NCBI GenBank assembly: GCA_036937835.1
Contig: CM072861.1
Location: forward strand, 25,512,001 to 25,576,000
Source: Pampus argenteus
Taxonomy: Eukaryota; Chordata; Actinopteri; Scombriformes; Stromateidae
Length of the DNA: 64,000 nt
Reading direction: 5' to 3'
The position numbers were made by a program, and so were the translations under genes. Shown piece by piece: positions 19,757 to 29,580 of this stretch; position 1 is the first letter of the stretch, and each line of letters opens with the position of its first letter. Under the pieces are notes generated by a model. It searched no databases and was not told the DNA's origin. It saw only the letters and a list, made by a program, of their open reading frames with translations.

Positions 19757-20110
19757 GTGTACCTAAAACATTTAGAGAGGCTATGGACTCAAAAAACTCA
19801 GTCAAAACTGTGGGCTGACACCATGAAGGAGGAAATTAACTCTTTGTCAGAGAATGAAGCTTACACTCTTACTCCACTGCCAAGGGGCAAACAAGCAGTG
19901 GGAGGTCGCTGGGTATATGCCGTGAAACAGAGCCCAGATGGATCTGAGACTTGTAAAGCCTGATATGTTGCAAAGGGGTATGGCCAGGTGGAAGGGATTG
20001 ACTATAAAGAGACCTTTTCACCAACAGCCAATATGACCTCTGTCCGAGCATTGATGCAGGTAGGTGTGCAGGAGGATCTTACACTGCACCAAATGGATGT
20101 AAAGCTGGGT
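19757..20110 (+). pseudogene. Copia RT N-terminal remnant, copy A
   Basis: The encoded pieces LWADTMKEEINSLSENEAYTL, GKQAVGGRWVYAVKQSPDG, and downstream KGYGQVEGIDYKETFSPTAN in another frame are the typical start of copia RT. The catalytic palm is missing: the sequence jumps at about 20,110 to the region just before RNase H. Confidence 0.82.
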
Positions 20111-20228
20111 TGTTAGTAAACTATCCCAACACCTAGCAGAACCGAAACAGCAGCATTGGACTACAGCTAAACACCTACTGAGGTATTTAAAGGGTACTGT
20201 AAATCAAGAGCTACACTACCAGAAATGT

Positions 20229-20708
20229 GTGAAAAGACTACAGCTTGAGGGATATAGTGACGCTGATTGGGCAGCTGATCCAAATGACAGGAGGAGTACA
20301 ACTGGATACTGTTTCAGCTTAACTGAGAATGGACCAGTCATATCTTGGAAAAGTAGGAAACAGCCAACAGTGGCACTATCAACCTGTGAAGCTGAGTATA
20401 TGGCCTTAGCAGCCACAACTCAAGAGAGTATGTACTTAGTACAACTACTCAAGGGACTGGATAGTAGCAATGAGCATGCACCGGTCAAGATATATGAGGA
20501 CAACCGGGGGGCGATAGCTCTATCAAAGAACCCAGTATGCAGAAGCAAACATGTGGATATAAAATATCACTTTGTAAGGTCTGCACACACAGAAGGGAAA
20601 ATATCCATAGAGTACTGCCCTACTGTGGACATGGTAGCTGATGTTCTTACCAAGCCAGTGTCAAAGGCTAAGTTTGACAGGTTCAAGGGATATTTGTTTG
20701 GAGAGTAA
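20229..20708 (+). pseudogene. Copia RNase H domain, copy A
   Basis: A 159-residue open frame. It begins LEGYSDADWAADPNDRRSTT and keeps GYCFSLTENGPVISWKSRKQ, CEAEYMALAATTQESMYL, YEDNRGAIAL, SKHVDIKYHFVR and the end KFDRFKGYLFGE. The acidic residues of the RNase H centre are present (D in SDAD, E in CEAE, D in YEDN). It is intact as a domain but stranded from the rest of pol. Confidence 0.88.
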
Positions 20709-20849
20709 TGTGAAACAGCAGATGAAAATGTTCTTTGTTGTTTAAGAGCACTGCCTATATGCAAAGTGTTTTATTTTATTTTGAAGTATGCACATTTAGG
20801 TTATTGCTTATCACTATAAGAGAGCTATAAACATGTCTTTGTGAGGGAG

Positions 20850-20957
20850 TGTTAAGCATATGTAATGTGAATGGTAAAGCCATGTTATGCAGCTTTAATA
20901 TTATAGTGACATTATGTGCCTGCGCGCATGGGATGCTGTTATGAGCATGTGCAAATA
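20850..20957 (+). repeat. Copia 3' LTR, partial, copy A
   Basis: It starts TGTTAAGCATATGTAATGTG, as in the 5' LTR, and ends abruptly at GCAAATA where the LINE tail begins. The same break occurs at 62,189 in copy B, so the LINE insertion is ancestral. Confidence 0.88.
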
Positions 20958-21905
20958 GTCAAGTCAAGTCAATTACTTTATTTATCCCACAACGGGGAAA
21001 TTCACTTATTACAAGCAGCAAAAAGAAAAAATAGAAAACAAGGAGGGAGTGTTTTTTTTTGTTGTTTTTTTTTACACATATACAAAAGTACTACATTAAA
21101 AATGTGCAGATATAAGAAGCACAAAATGTGCAGATATAAGAAGAAAAAACAAGACAAACGAACAAAAAAGAACAAAAAACAGCAATGGGACATTGCTATT
21201 TATTTGACAGGAGACTACAACATTCAGGTGCAGGTGTTGTAAAGGCTCACAGCAGCAGGGATGAAGGACCTGCAGAACCTCTCACCGTCTGCTGCTGAAG
21301 GAGCTGCTCAGAGACCCCACAGTGTCGTGTAGGGGGTAAGAGGAGTTGTCCATGATGGATGTCATCTTAGCTAACATCCTCCTCTCACCCACTTCCTCTC
21401 TGGAGTCCAGGGGACAGTTCAGGACAGAGCTCGCTCTTCTTATAAGTCTATTCAGTACACAGTCACGGCAATGACTTGTGAAAACTCCCTCGGGAGGAAG
21501 TATGGCCGCATGCTGACCGCTAACAGCTCCAAGTCTCTGGTGCAGAGTTGCTCCTTCACCCTGATGTGTCCCGGGTGGCACCATCTATCGTTCACAAACA
21601 CAGCGTTCCCCCCTCCCTTCTTTTTACCGCTCTCCGTTGCTTTCCTGTCCGCACGGACAAGTTGGAATCCGTCCAAGTTAACATGCAAGTCCGGAGAAAG
21701 TTCAGTCATCCACATCTTCATGAAGCACATGAGGCTGCATTCCCGGTACTCCCTCTACAGTCGGGTCAGCGCCGTTAGCTCTTCCAACTTGTTGATGACA
21801 GACGGTAAACATGGCTTATACCGTCTTTTTTTCTCCCTTCGCTTCACTCCTGGTCTGCATCCTCTTCTCTTCCTCTGTAACTCCTTGGGGATCTCCTTTT
21901 ATACC
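20958..21905 (-). mobile_element. LINE with large internal deletion, copy A
   Basis: On the minus strand the 3' tail (AGTCAAGTCAAGTC, 20,958 upward) is followed by RT C-terminus (LNRLIRRASSVLNCPLDS, 21,282-21,450), which joins directly to endonuclease sequence (LCTRDLELLAVSMRPYFLPR, 21,452-21,730). Most of RT is missing. Copy B keeps a longer version from 62,190 to the window edge. Same family as the LINE at 820-2,787. Confidence 0.85.
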
Positions 21906-23256
21906 CTTTAGATCACGCCTATGCCCATGTGCCTTGCACTATTTCATTTCAGCTGTATACACCATTAGATAAGTTTCTAGATGCTCATTGGTTACTTGTT
22001 TTATGTGCACTATAGCAGAGGCTGGAGCCACACTCGTGCTTGTCTGCTGAGGCAGGCGTCACAGTCGTGCGCCACACTCGTGCTTGTCTGCTGAGGCAGG
22101 CGTCACAGTCGTGCGCCACACTCGTGCGCCACACTCGTGCTTGTCTGCTGACTCTCCTCTTCTGAGACTCTTCTCTTTTTTTTTTTTTAAGATTATCTCT
22201 TGTAAGTTTTACACCAGTAGCTTCACAATCCCTTTTGGCCTTATTATTTTTTAAAGTTCTTAGAGCCTGTTTTACACCCTTATTTCTAAACTATTCTAAG
22301 GATATTTTTTAAAAAATATTAAAGTTTAATACACACACTTTAAATTTTAAGTGCACTGAGTGAGATTATCAACTACATATTAAGTGCTAAATCAAACATT
22401 TTGTGAAACATGAAATATGATTAATCTAATGCTATATTGTTTTAGCCTTCTTAAAGCTTCATCATATAATATCACATTGAATCATCCTGCAATGCAATTG
22501 TTGTTCTCTTTGGCACATCACAAGTCTCAACAAAAAATTATACTACAAGGACTTACACTCTGGACACACTAAAACTAAAGTGTCTCCACTCTGCAGAAAA
22601 CGATTCACGATTAATTTCTTTCCCCGGTGTTTGTTTTATATCTTGTCTCGTCTGCAGTAAATTTAAAAAAGGAGCCGGAGCGTAATTTGGACAGATATTG
22701 AACTAGTTTATCATACAGTGACACTATTTTCTGTCTCTGAGCCTCCCAGTGTTTTCAGTGTGATGATTGGCGTCCACACAGTGGTTTTAACTGCTGGACT
22801 GTAGATCAGTTAAAAAGATGTAATAATGATTAAAACCAGCCTTCATCTCTGCTGTCATTTTGAGTATTTGTTGGATGAACTTGAGTCATTAACAAAGACA
22901 TGAGAAACCAGAGATGAAATGAAGAGTCTTCTTCTGTTCTGGATGTCAACACACCAACAAACAAAGAGCAGCTTGTTTGTGATGAAGAGGAAACATTAGA
23001 GATCATAATGAGGAGAATTCAAACCAAACAAAGTTCCACTTACTCAACTTCTTCCCATGAACGTCGTCTCTCTGCGGCTCTCTGCTGTCTGGACCAGGTC
23101 TGTTTAGAAACACAACTTTATTCATCTGAGTGCTTCAGTCCTCTGAGTCTGCAGGCTGCTGTCACACTGAAACACTGAACCTGGACACCAATAAAGACAT
23201 GAACCAGTCTGAACCTGCAGCTCAGAGCTCAAAGATCAGCTGCTGTAATATAACTG
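21906..23256. other. Intergenic segment without recognised gene
   Basis: AT-rich in the middle (22,180-22,500). It holds the tandem repeat at 22,024-22,150. No Rel-homology exon for the nfkb1-like gene was found here. A possible splice-bounded stretch on the minus strand at 23,044-23,099 is discussed among the rejected items. Confidence 0.6.
22024..22150. repeat. Short tandem repeat, about 45-bp unit
   Basis: The unit GCCACACTCGTGCTTGTCTG, continuing through CTGAGGCAGGCGTCACAGTC, occurs twice in full and a third time in part, with an extra GCCACACTCGTGC between. GC-rich compared with its surroundings. Confidence 0.85.
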
Positions 23257-23673
23257 ATGTTACCATATCCCCATTACAGTTTATAGTTAGTTAACGATTT
23301 GCTACTGTGCATCTGTTTCTCTATCACAGTGTTATCATTCATTGTAAACATTCTCATTTTATCATTGTCATTGTAATTGATTATAATTCATTGTGAGTGT
23401 ACAATATGTGTGTGTTGATTTGTTCTGTACATGTGACATCATTGCACGTCTGTCCGTCCTGGGAGAGGGATCCCTCCTTTGTGGCTCTTCCTGAGGTTTC
23501 TTCCACCTTTTTCCCTGTTAAAAGGTTTTTTGGTGGGCAAGTTTTTCCTCACTAATCGAGGGTCTAAGGACAGAGGGTGTCACTCCCTGTACAGATTGTA
23601 AAGCCCTCTGAGACAAATGTATTTTGTGATTTTGGGCTATATAAATAAAATTTGATTTGATTTGATTTGATTT
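23257..23673 (+). mobile_element. LINE 3' end fragment
   Basis: Matches the 3' UTR of the LINE at 59,847-61,551: GGGAGAGGGATCCCTCC, AAAGGTTTTTTGGTGGGC, and the end TATATAAATAAAATTTGATT with TTTGA repeats. It is 5' truncated and has no coding part. Confidence 0.82.
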
Positions 23674-23808
23674 AAAGTGTCCGACTGTTCGACTCATGTT
23701 GGCTCTGATCTCTGTTACAGCGTCAGTGGACAACATCTTGCTCTCACTGAAACTGAGTCATAAGACACTCTGAAGACAGAAGTAGTAAATGTGTGTGTGT
23801 GTTTTCAG

Positions 23809-23900
23809 ATGATATCCAGGTTCAGTTCTATGAAGAAGACGACTCGGGGTTGACCTGGGAGGCGCTGGGAGATTTCTCCCCGACAGACGTCCACCGACAG
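23809..23900 (+). pseudogene. nfkb1: nfkb1-like RHD dimerisation-domain exon
   Basis: Bounded by TTTTCAG and GTCAGTAAG. Encodes DIQVQFYEEDDSGLTWEALG and DFSPTDVHRQ, the start of the second immunoglobulin-like fold of RHD. No upstream RHD exon was found within 1.9 kb. Confidence 0.9.
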
Positions 23901-23929
23901 GTCAGTAAGAGGAGCAGGTAGTAAAGTTT

Positions 23930-23963
<34 letters not shown>

Positions 23964-23993
23964 CAGTAGCAGTAGTAACAGTAGTAGTACTTA
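23930..23993. repeat. TAG trinucleotide microsatellite
   Basis: A run of TAG units with some CAG and TAA variants inside an intron of the nfkb1-like locus. Confidence 0.9.
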
Positions 23994-24135
23994 CAGTATG
24001 AACTCTAAACTATCAATGGTCTATTTTACTTGTTAACGTGTTACCATGGCGGTGTGTTTTTTCTCTGTTGTTAACGATGGCGATGTGTTCTTTGTTGCTA
24101 ACATGTTGCCATGGCGATGTGCTCTGTGCCCTCAG

Positions 24136-24274
24136 TTTGCCATCGTCTTCAAGACTCCAAAGTATCGAGACCAGAACCTGCAGAAGCAGACGCCTGCGTT
24201 CGTGCAGCTGAAGAGGAAGTCTGACAACGAGACCAGCGAGCCCAAACCCTTCACCTACCACCCTCAGATCATAG
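24136..24274 (+). pseudogene. nfkb1: nfkb1-like RHD exon, second
   Basis: Bounded by CCCTCAG and GTAGGT. Encodes FAIVFKTPKYRDQNLQKQTP, FVQLKRKSDNETSEPKPF and TYHPQI, closely matching the p105/p50 type of RHD. One base carries over to complete the aspartate of the next exon. Confidence 0.92.
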
Positions 24275-24843
24275 GTAGGTCAGGTAGCTCCACCCACTCA
24301 TACAGGTACAGGTGGGGTAGTGTTTCTGTGAGGCTGTACAAACTGCCCTGCGTTAAAACTGGGGCCTTCAGTGGTGGCGGCGTGCTGTTTAAGGTACCGA
24401 TGAGACAATGGCAAACGTCCATCGTCGAGTTCGAGCTACAGATGAATGCATTTAAAGGCTGATCAGAAGCCAAAACACCAAACAGCTGTTTGTAGTACTC
24501 ACAGACAGGATGTTACAACTCTGGAAAGTTATAATGATGAACTCTAGCTTTGATCCTCTTTGTCATCATCTGCTCAGAATGTCTTATTGTCCAGTAGTTT
24601 GGTTCATGAGCAAATATCTGCAAAACTAATGACATTCCCATCAGCCTCAGCTGTGCTTTTAGTATAAATAGTAGTGAGTGCAGAGATCACACTCATCTGG
24701 TAGTGACTTGTTCAAAGATCCAAGCAGAACAAACACCAGCAGCCCCAGAAGAAGAGCTTGAGGTTACACAGCAGTCGCTCTGACAGCCGAACACACCGAC
24801 ATGACGCTCACCTGCTCACTTGCTCACCTGCTCCTGTGTTCAG

Positions 24844-24993
24844 ACAAAGAGGAGGTGCAGAGGAAGAGGCAGAAGACGTTGCCGAACTTCCAGGACTTCA
24901 GCGGTCATGGGGGAGGAGGAGGAGCAGGTCTGTACCGAGGAGGAGGAGGAGGCCCTGCTGCGGGAGGAGGCCCTGGCTCTGCAGGAGGAGGAG
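24844..24993 (+). pseudogene. nfkb1: nfkb1-like exon: nuclear localisation signal and glycine-rich region
   Basis: Bounded by GTTCAG and GTAAAG. It opens DKEEVQRKRQKTLPNFQDFS, containing the basic nuclear localisation signal RKRQK, followed by a glycine-rich run (GHGGGGGAGLYRGGGGG). In p105 this region is the stop signal for the proteasome when p50 is made. The minus-strand proline-rich open frame here is its shadow. Confidence 0.92.
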
Positions 24994-25085
24994 GTAAAGA
25001 CCTGGAAAAACCTGGAAAATCATTGAGAGTTCTGTAGTGAGATTTAAACCTGATGCCTATACGGTCTGTTTGATTTGTTCTCCAG

Positions 25086-25162
25086 GTTACTTCCAGGGCT
25101 TCTCCACCTACAACTATGGAGGAGCAGGAGGAGGAGCAGTTCTTCTCGTATTTACTGTGTAA
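25086..25162 (+). pseudogene. nfkb1: nfkb1-like exon, broken end of glycine-rich region
   Basis: The acceptor is CTCCAG before 25,086. It encodes GYFQGFSTYNYGGAGGGAVL and reaches a TAA at 25,160-25,162. This is where the sequence to the ankyrin exons should continue. A weak donor-like GTATTT follows CTC near 25,148; see findings. Confidence 0.75.
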
Positions 25163-26024
25163 TACACTAAACATGATCATTTCTGACAGAGTTTACAGAT
25201 GGTTCAACAGCCCAGAATATTCAGTTTTATCAATATGTAAACATGGACTGTATCAACAGAAAGAAGAGTCACTTTGTTCTGAGTTCATTCATTCGTTTGT
25301 TACAAACACTTGAATGTCGGTCATTTTCATCAGAAAACGTGAAGGTACAAGACATTAAGATGAATCTGTTACTTACATATTGAGACGCGGTTCCAAACTA
25401 AACTAAACTTTTGCATTCTGTCATAAATTAACAGTCAAACCGTTTACAGCCACCGAAACAAGACAGCAAAGCATTAAAATCAGTAGTTAGTTTTTGTTTT
25501 CTGATGTTTCTTCCACCGTCCGTGTTTACTTGTGATTCCCTCCAGAGACGAGGGAGGACAGTGTCCGTTAGGAGCTCACACAAAAAGCAACGGCGTTTTA
25601 ATCTGAATGAACTGTTGTGAGTCGACACTTTTGATCAAAACCTGCTTAGAATTAGTTTGTAGTCTGGATTTTCAACACAGCTGTCATTATTTACACGTCA
25701 CCTTTAAGAATATAGAGCCTTACATTAATATTTTACTCATATTTCCTTCAAGAAATAAACTAATACAGTGTTGGCTGTTGTGTTGGATTGTGAAGGAGTT
25801 TCTAATAAAGTCTAATAATCTTAAGATGTTGAATGCAAACAAACAAAGTGTCCTTCTACGTGCTTCAGGTTCACCATTCAAGAGTCTAATAGCTTCAGGA
25901 AACGTGTTCAAATGAACATCATTACGTAACAGGAAACATCCAGTGACGCAGCGTTTTGTAAATAACTCTAAACTTAATAAAGCTCCTAGAAACGTATTAA
26001 ATCTCTATGATTTGGTGTTTCCAG
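25163..26024. other. Segment where ankyrin exons are missing
   Basis: No ankyrin motif (TPLHLA type) is visible on either strand. The sequence is AT-rich, without a recognised transposon. Loss of at least several kilobases is inferred from the standard p105 exon order. Confidence 0.6.
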
Positions 26025-26094
26025 GTGTTGGAGCTTCTGAACGGTAAAGAATACGAACCAAAACCTCCCCACAGAGCCTTCGTCCCTCCTCAAG
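26025..26094 (+). pseudogene. nfkb1: nfkb1-like exon after the ankyrin region
   Basis: Bounded by TTTCCAG and GTGAGC, 70 bp. Encodes VLELLNGKEYEPKPPHRAFV and PPQ, matching the short segment between the last ankyrin repeat and the death domain in p105. Confidence 0.82.
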
Positions 26095-26215
26095 GTGAGC
26101 TCAGTGTGATCTGGATTTACTCATCTAAACACGAACACAGAGTTCAGACCTGAGGCAGCTTCAACACTGTGACCTCTGACCTTTGATTCACTGCTTAAAA
26201 CTATTCAGCCTGATG

Positions 26216-26458
26216 CAGTGCTGGAAAGTAACAGAGTACATTTACTCGAGTATTTTTATTTGATGTCATGTTATACTTCCACTCATTCATTTCACAGGAA
26301 CTCTTTTGTTTTGTGTACTTTAAACACATTTTGCTGATAATACTTTTACTGAAGCAACATTTTGAATTCAGGACTTTTACTTGTAATAAAATATTTTTAG
26401 ACAACAGTGTTTCTAGTTTTACTTTATTAAAGGATCTGAATACGTCTTCCACCACATT
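26216..26458. mobile_element. hAT-like MITE
   Basis: The left end CAGTGCTGGAAAGTAACAGA, followed by ACATTTACTCGAGTA, is typical of a very common fish non-autonomous element. The right end TCTTCCACCACATT is an imperfect inverted copy. There is no coding capacity, and no clear 8-bp target duplication was seen. It lies in an intron of the nfkb1-like locus. Confidence 0.6.
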
Positions 26459-26526
26459 AAGACCTCACATTCAAACTTCAGACCAACTTCTGTGCTAAAT
26501 TTGTCTTAATTCTTCTCTTTCCTTTG

Positions 26527-26531
<5 letters not shown>

Positions 26532-26563
<32 letters not shown>
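26532..26563. repeat. TG dinucleotide run at a splice acceptor
   Basis: The (TG)n tract runs directly into the TAG acceptor of the death-domain exon at 26,565 and replaces a usual pyrimidine tract. Confidence 0.9.
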
Positions 26564-26564
<1 letters not shown>

Positions 26565-26728
26565 GTGACCTGGCGAGCCTTAACGTGGAGGTGAAGCAGG
26601 CGGTGTGTCTCGCTCTGGAGAGTGAAGGATGCTGGGAGAATCTGGCTCACAGTCTGGGTCTCGGGATCCTCAACACGGCCTTCAGACTGAGCCCCTCTCC
26701 TGCCAAAACACTGCTGGACAGCTATGAG
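26565..26728 (+). pseudogene. nfkb1: nfkb1-like death-domain exon
   Basis: Encodes 55 residues from GDLASLNVEVKQAVC to CWENLAHSLGLGILNTAF and RLSPSPAKTLLDSYE. The LGLGILN-AFRLSP block is a p105 death-domain signature and differs from p100. The donor GTTCAC is weak apart from the GT. Confidence 0.92.
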
Positions 26729-27790
26729 GTTCACAAACAACATGTCACATGACTAGAGATGCTTATGATGTCATCATTTTAACTAGAGAAGACTTTCTCA
26801 AGTTCTCAGGTGTTCAGGGAGGTTGGCCAAGGAGTCACATGGGTTGGTTCTGTGTGCTCACTGTGGAAATGATTGTAAAGGTTGTTAGTTGGTTGCAGCG
26901 TGTTCTGCATGCAGGGTTGAATATAATTCATCATCATAATTAAAGTCCAGGAGAACAGATGTTTACAGGCGGAGAGATGAAGAAACAGACAAACAGAGAA
27001 ATTAGAGAGATGCCATGGACTCATGGACGGACAAAATGAGACATTAAAGACGTCAATTTGACTCTAAGAAATTATTTTCACTATTTGGGGAAAAAATGAG
27101 CAGATTCATTGATATTAAAATCATTTTTAGTTGCAGCTCTGAGTAACTTCACCTGTTTCCAACAGGGATGCATTAATGCGACCCGTTCATACTGATATTG
27201 GTGGCGTTGTGACTCGTCCACATTAAATCCACGTTTCTGTTCTGCTTTGTTCCCTTTCTGTGGTTCTGCTGTTACTCGTCACTTCCTGCATGTGTTAAAC
27301 ACATTTAAAGCAAAGAAAGCAGAAGGTCGCTGTACTGTATGTTTACTAAAGCTTGAACGTCTCAGAGGAGGTAGAAACACTCCTGGAGGAGCGACGACGT
27401 AGTTTGTGAGCAAAACTAAACCAAGGCCACGCCCGGGTTTATTAAATCTGTACACAAACACAAATGTAAATATGACGTTTTATGTGCTGGAACTATTTCT
27501 TGATGAGCGACAGCTTCTTGTTGTCATCACCTGTGGTTACCAGGCAACCAGAAAACCGCTGCACAGACGTGGATGCGGATGGAGACGCTGTTATTCAACA
27601 AGAAGTAGTTCCAGCATGTTAACTCCAAACTGTTTTTACTTTTCTCTTTGTGTGCAGATTGAACATGAAGCAACGTGAGATTTGACACGTTTTACAAATG
27701 TTCACTTTAACTCAAACCTGCAGTCGTGCTCCAGCTGGGACTGTGGTGACCTCTGACCTCCTCCTGACTCGGAGTGTTTTCATCCTGCAG
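26729..27790. other. Intron in the death domain of the nfkb1-like locus
   Basis: No coding feature or recognisable transposon seen in about 1.06 kb. Confidence 0.55.
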
Positions 27791-27902
27791 GTTTCCGGCG
27801 GGACAGTCAGAGATCTGCTGGCTGGTCTGAGGTCAGTCGGAGAGTCCAGAGCGCTGAGTGTCCTGGAGGAGGCGCTGTGTTGCCACGACGACGAGATGAG
27901 CG
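27791..27902 (+). pseudogene. nfkb1: nfkb1-like exon, death-domain end
   Basis: Bounded by CTGCAG and GTGAGC. Encodes VSGGTVRDLLAGLRSVGESR, ALSVLEEALCC and HDDEMS. VSGGTVR is diagnostic of the helix that ends the p105 death domain. Confidence 0.92.
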
Positions 27903-28013
27903 GTGAGCAAACACTGACGTCATGGTTACTGTCCAGTCACGTGACCTGTCAGTTATTTGGCAGCTGTCACCATGACAACGGCGGCGACCACTCAGCGGTG
28001 TCTCTCTCTGCAG

Positions 28014-28108
28014 GTGAAGCTCTGTGCGCTCAGGTTCAGGATCTGAAGGTGGACGTTCGGATCGACAGCGGGGTGTGTGACAGCGGGGTGGAGCTTTCCA
28101 CAGCATAA
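28014..28108 (+). pseudogene. nfkb1: nfkb1-like last coding exon
   Basis: Encodes GEALCAQVQDLKVDVR and IDSGVCDSGVELSTA, then TAA at 28,106-28,108. The DSGVCDSGVE stretch corresponds to the conserved C-terminal serine motif of p105 that is phosphorylated by IKK and recognised by the SCF-beta-TrCP ligase (family knowledge). Both serines are kept. Confidence 0.9.
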
Positions 28109-29580
28109 CGATCCGATTGGTCCGTCTCCAGCTGGGTATCAGGGAAAGCACAACCCATCATTCATCCATCAATCATCCATCCATCCATCGTTGCTTCAGA
28201 TGAACTGAGTTTGTCCTTCAGAGGCAGCAGCGTGTCTCCTCCATGACGGTGTTTAGGGCTGAATGTTTCTCCTCACAAACCTTTTAACGTTGTTTAACTG
28301 GAAATCGTGTTTTAATGTTCGTAGACAAAAGCGAGTCACAGTTTAACTGATACGGGCGAAAAAGCAACAACTGTCTGGTTGCTTTGGTGTTTTTCAGCCC
28401 ACACTACACTCCTACAGATCAGCCAGTAGCTCAACCAAAGAATGTAACCGTGTTCCTGCAGAGCGAGCAACAAAAACACACACAAATCACAGTTTTAACG
28501 GTTTAAAGGATGAATTCACCTAAAAATATAAAGTCTTCTAACTTCCCCACCTGAGCTCCATCAGCAGTGTCTCCCAAAACACCCTGTGGTAGAAATACTA
28601 TACTATATAGGTAATCCTGTGAACCGTTATTTTAACCCTCATTTAAATCACGTTCTGGTGGATTTTAGGATTTTCTGTCCTGATGAAGCTTTCAGCAGTG
28701 AAGCTTCGTTTCTCTACAAACTTCCTACAGTTTTTCTGTAGTTGACGTCTGGCGTCCGCAGGGGGAAAGGTGCTATTAATACTGAAATGATTGTAAAGAG
28801 GCTCATTTGCCTTAAAGGAAAAGTTCAGATTGTTTCAAGTCTACAGAAATACACTCACATGTCCATATGAACATATAAAGAGAGAAGTTTTATCATTCCA
28901 CTGGTTTATACTGACCATTAAGTGATTCCTTCCTAACATGACGACACTGTGAAGAGCAACACGTGTCAGGTAGCGTGCACATCAGGCGTGGCGAGGTTCA
29001 ATAATCTGGTGAGCCAGGAGCTCACATTTAAATTGTTGTTTCTGGGTACAAACAGTGAAGATTAATATCTATGAATAAAAACACACTTCAGGTTGACAAC
29101 AGCCTGAGCAAGAAGCTGAGGACAGTCTGAAGACAACATACAGTTAAAATGTGATTGTACATTTATCACCTGATCCATCTTGGTAAAGTGAAGGTCTGCT
29201 GGGTCTGTTTCTGAGCCGGGAGCAGTGATTTACTGGAGGCTTGTCGTCGCTGTGAGGTTGTCTGACAACCAGCAGCGACTATTAAAGGCACAAGACATGT
29301 CATTTTCTGCCACTAGGTGTCTCCCAACAAAACAATAAGAAAAGATGGAGTTTGGTGACGTAACGTGGGATCCTTGTTAAACAACCATCACTGCTGTCAG
29401 CTTCTCCCAGGTTCTTTCAGTGTTCATCGTCCAGCAGGTTTTTACCAGGACCCAACTATCCACAGAGGTCTCTGGTTTAAACCAGTGAAAACACTGAACA
29501 GTAAAATGACTCAAAGAATAAATTGATTATCAAGTAACAATTGACAAATCAATTAATCGTTGCAGCTGCAACAAACAAAT
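28109..29580. other. 3' flank or 3' UTR of the nfkb1-like locus
   Basis: No coding frame seen. There is an ATCC/ATTC microsatellite near 28,160-28,192. It runs without a break into the copy-B start, with the first AATAAA of note at 30,136-30,141. Confidence 0.5.

Larger units (their letters stand above)
18427..20957 (+). mobile_element. Ty1/copia-type LTR retrotransposon remnant, copy A
   Basis: The 5' LTR starts TGTTAAGCATATG at 18,427. It is split by a SINE at 18,464-18,736 and then deleted into gag. Gag, integrase and RT are reduced to fragments; the RNase H end is best preserved. The 3' LTR starts at 20,850 after a purine-rich GTGAGGGAG tract and is cut at 20,957 by a minus-strand LINE. 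The deletion of most of RT near 20,100-20,115 is shared exactly with copy B (59,640-59,655), so the element was defective before the duplication. Confidence 0.9.
1..21905. repeat. Segmental tandem duplication, copy A
   Basis: This stretch is repeated in the same orientation from about 29,581 onward. The first 800 bases match 29,581-30,373 almost base for base, and the same order of LINE, NLR gene, Penelope element, hexamer minisatellite, copia element and second LINE follows in both. The true unit edges are unknown because copy A already begins at the window edge. Copy A carries its own insertions (LINE 2,885-6,179; SINE 18,464-18,736; solo LTR about 10,084-11,192), and its two minus-strand LINEs have large internal deletions. 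Confidence 0.95.
23809..28108 (+). pseudogene. nfkb1: Truncated nfkb1-like gene (NF-kappa-B p105/p50)
   Basis: Seven exon-like blocks in order: 23,809-23,900; 24,136-24,274; 24,844-24,993; 25,086 onward; 26,025-26,094; 26,565-26,728; 27,791-27,902; and 28,014-28,108 with the stop. They encode the end of the Rel homology region (RHD), glycine-rich region, short pre-death-domain piece, death domain and C-terminus. Phases agree within each half. Missing are all exons before 23,809 (DNA-binding half of RHD) and all ankyrin exons, which should lie between 25,160 and 26,025. Normal p105 is both p50 precursor and inhibitor; this form could do neither as usual. It is probably a broken duplicate, although the remaining exons have no stops apart from the one reached in the fourth block. 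Confidence 0.88.

Noticed and set aside
21282..21584. Novel 100-residue protein (minus strand)
   Set aside because: Fusion of LINE RT end and endonuclease sequence created by an internal deletion.
22024..22150. CRISPR-like array
   Set aside because: Direct repeats without unique spacers in a vertebrate genome; simple tandem repeat.
23044..23099. Minus-strand stretch bounded by CAG and GTAAGTGG, a possible first exon of NLR gene A
   Set aside because: The frame that reads GPDSREPQRDDVHGKKL leaves one base, but the next exon needs two; the other frame gives no family-like sequence. It is also 8 kb away across a copia element. Not enough support.
24905..25180. Proline-rich minus-strand frame
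   Set aside because: Shadow of the glycine-rich exon of the nfkb1-like gene.
23809..28108. Complete nfkb1 or nfkb2 gene
   Set aside because: RHD N-terminal and ankyrin exons are missing in the available sequence; p100 (nfkb2) is less likely because of LGLGILN, VSGGTVR and DSGVCDSGVE.
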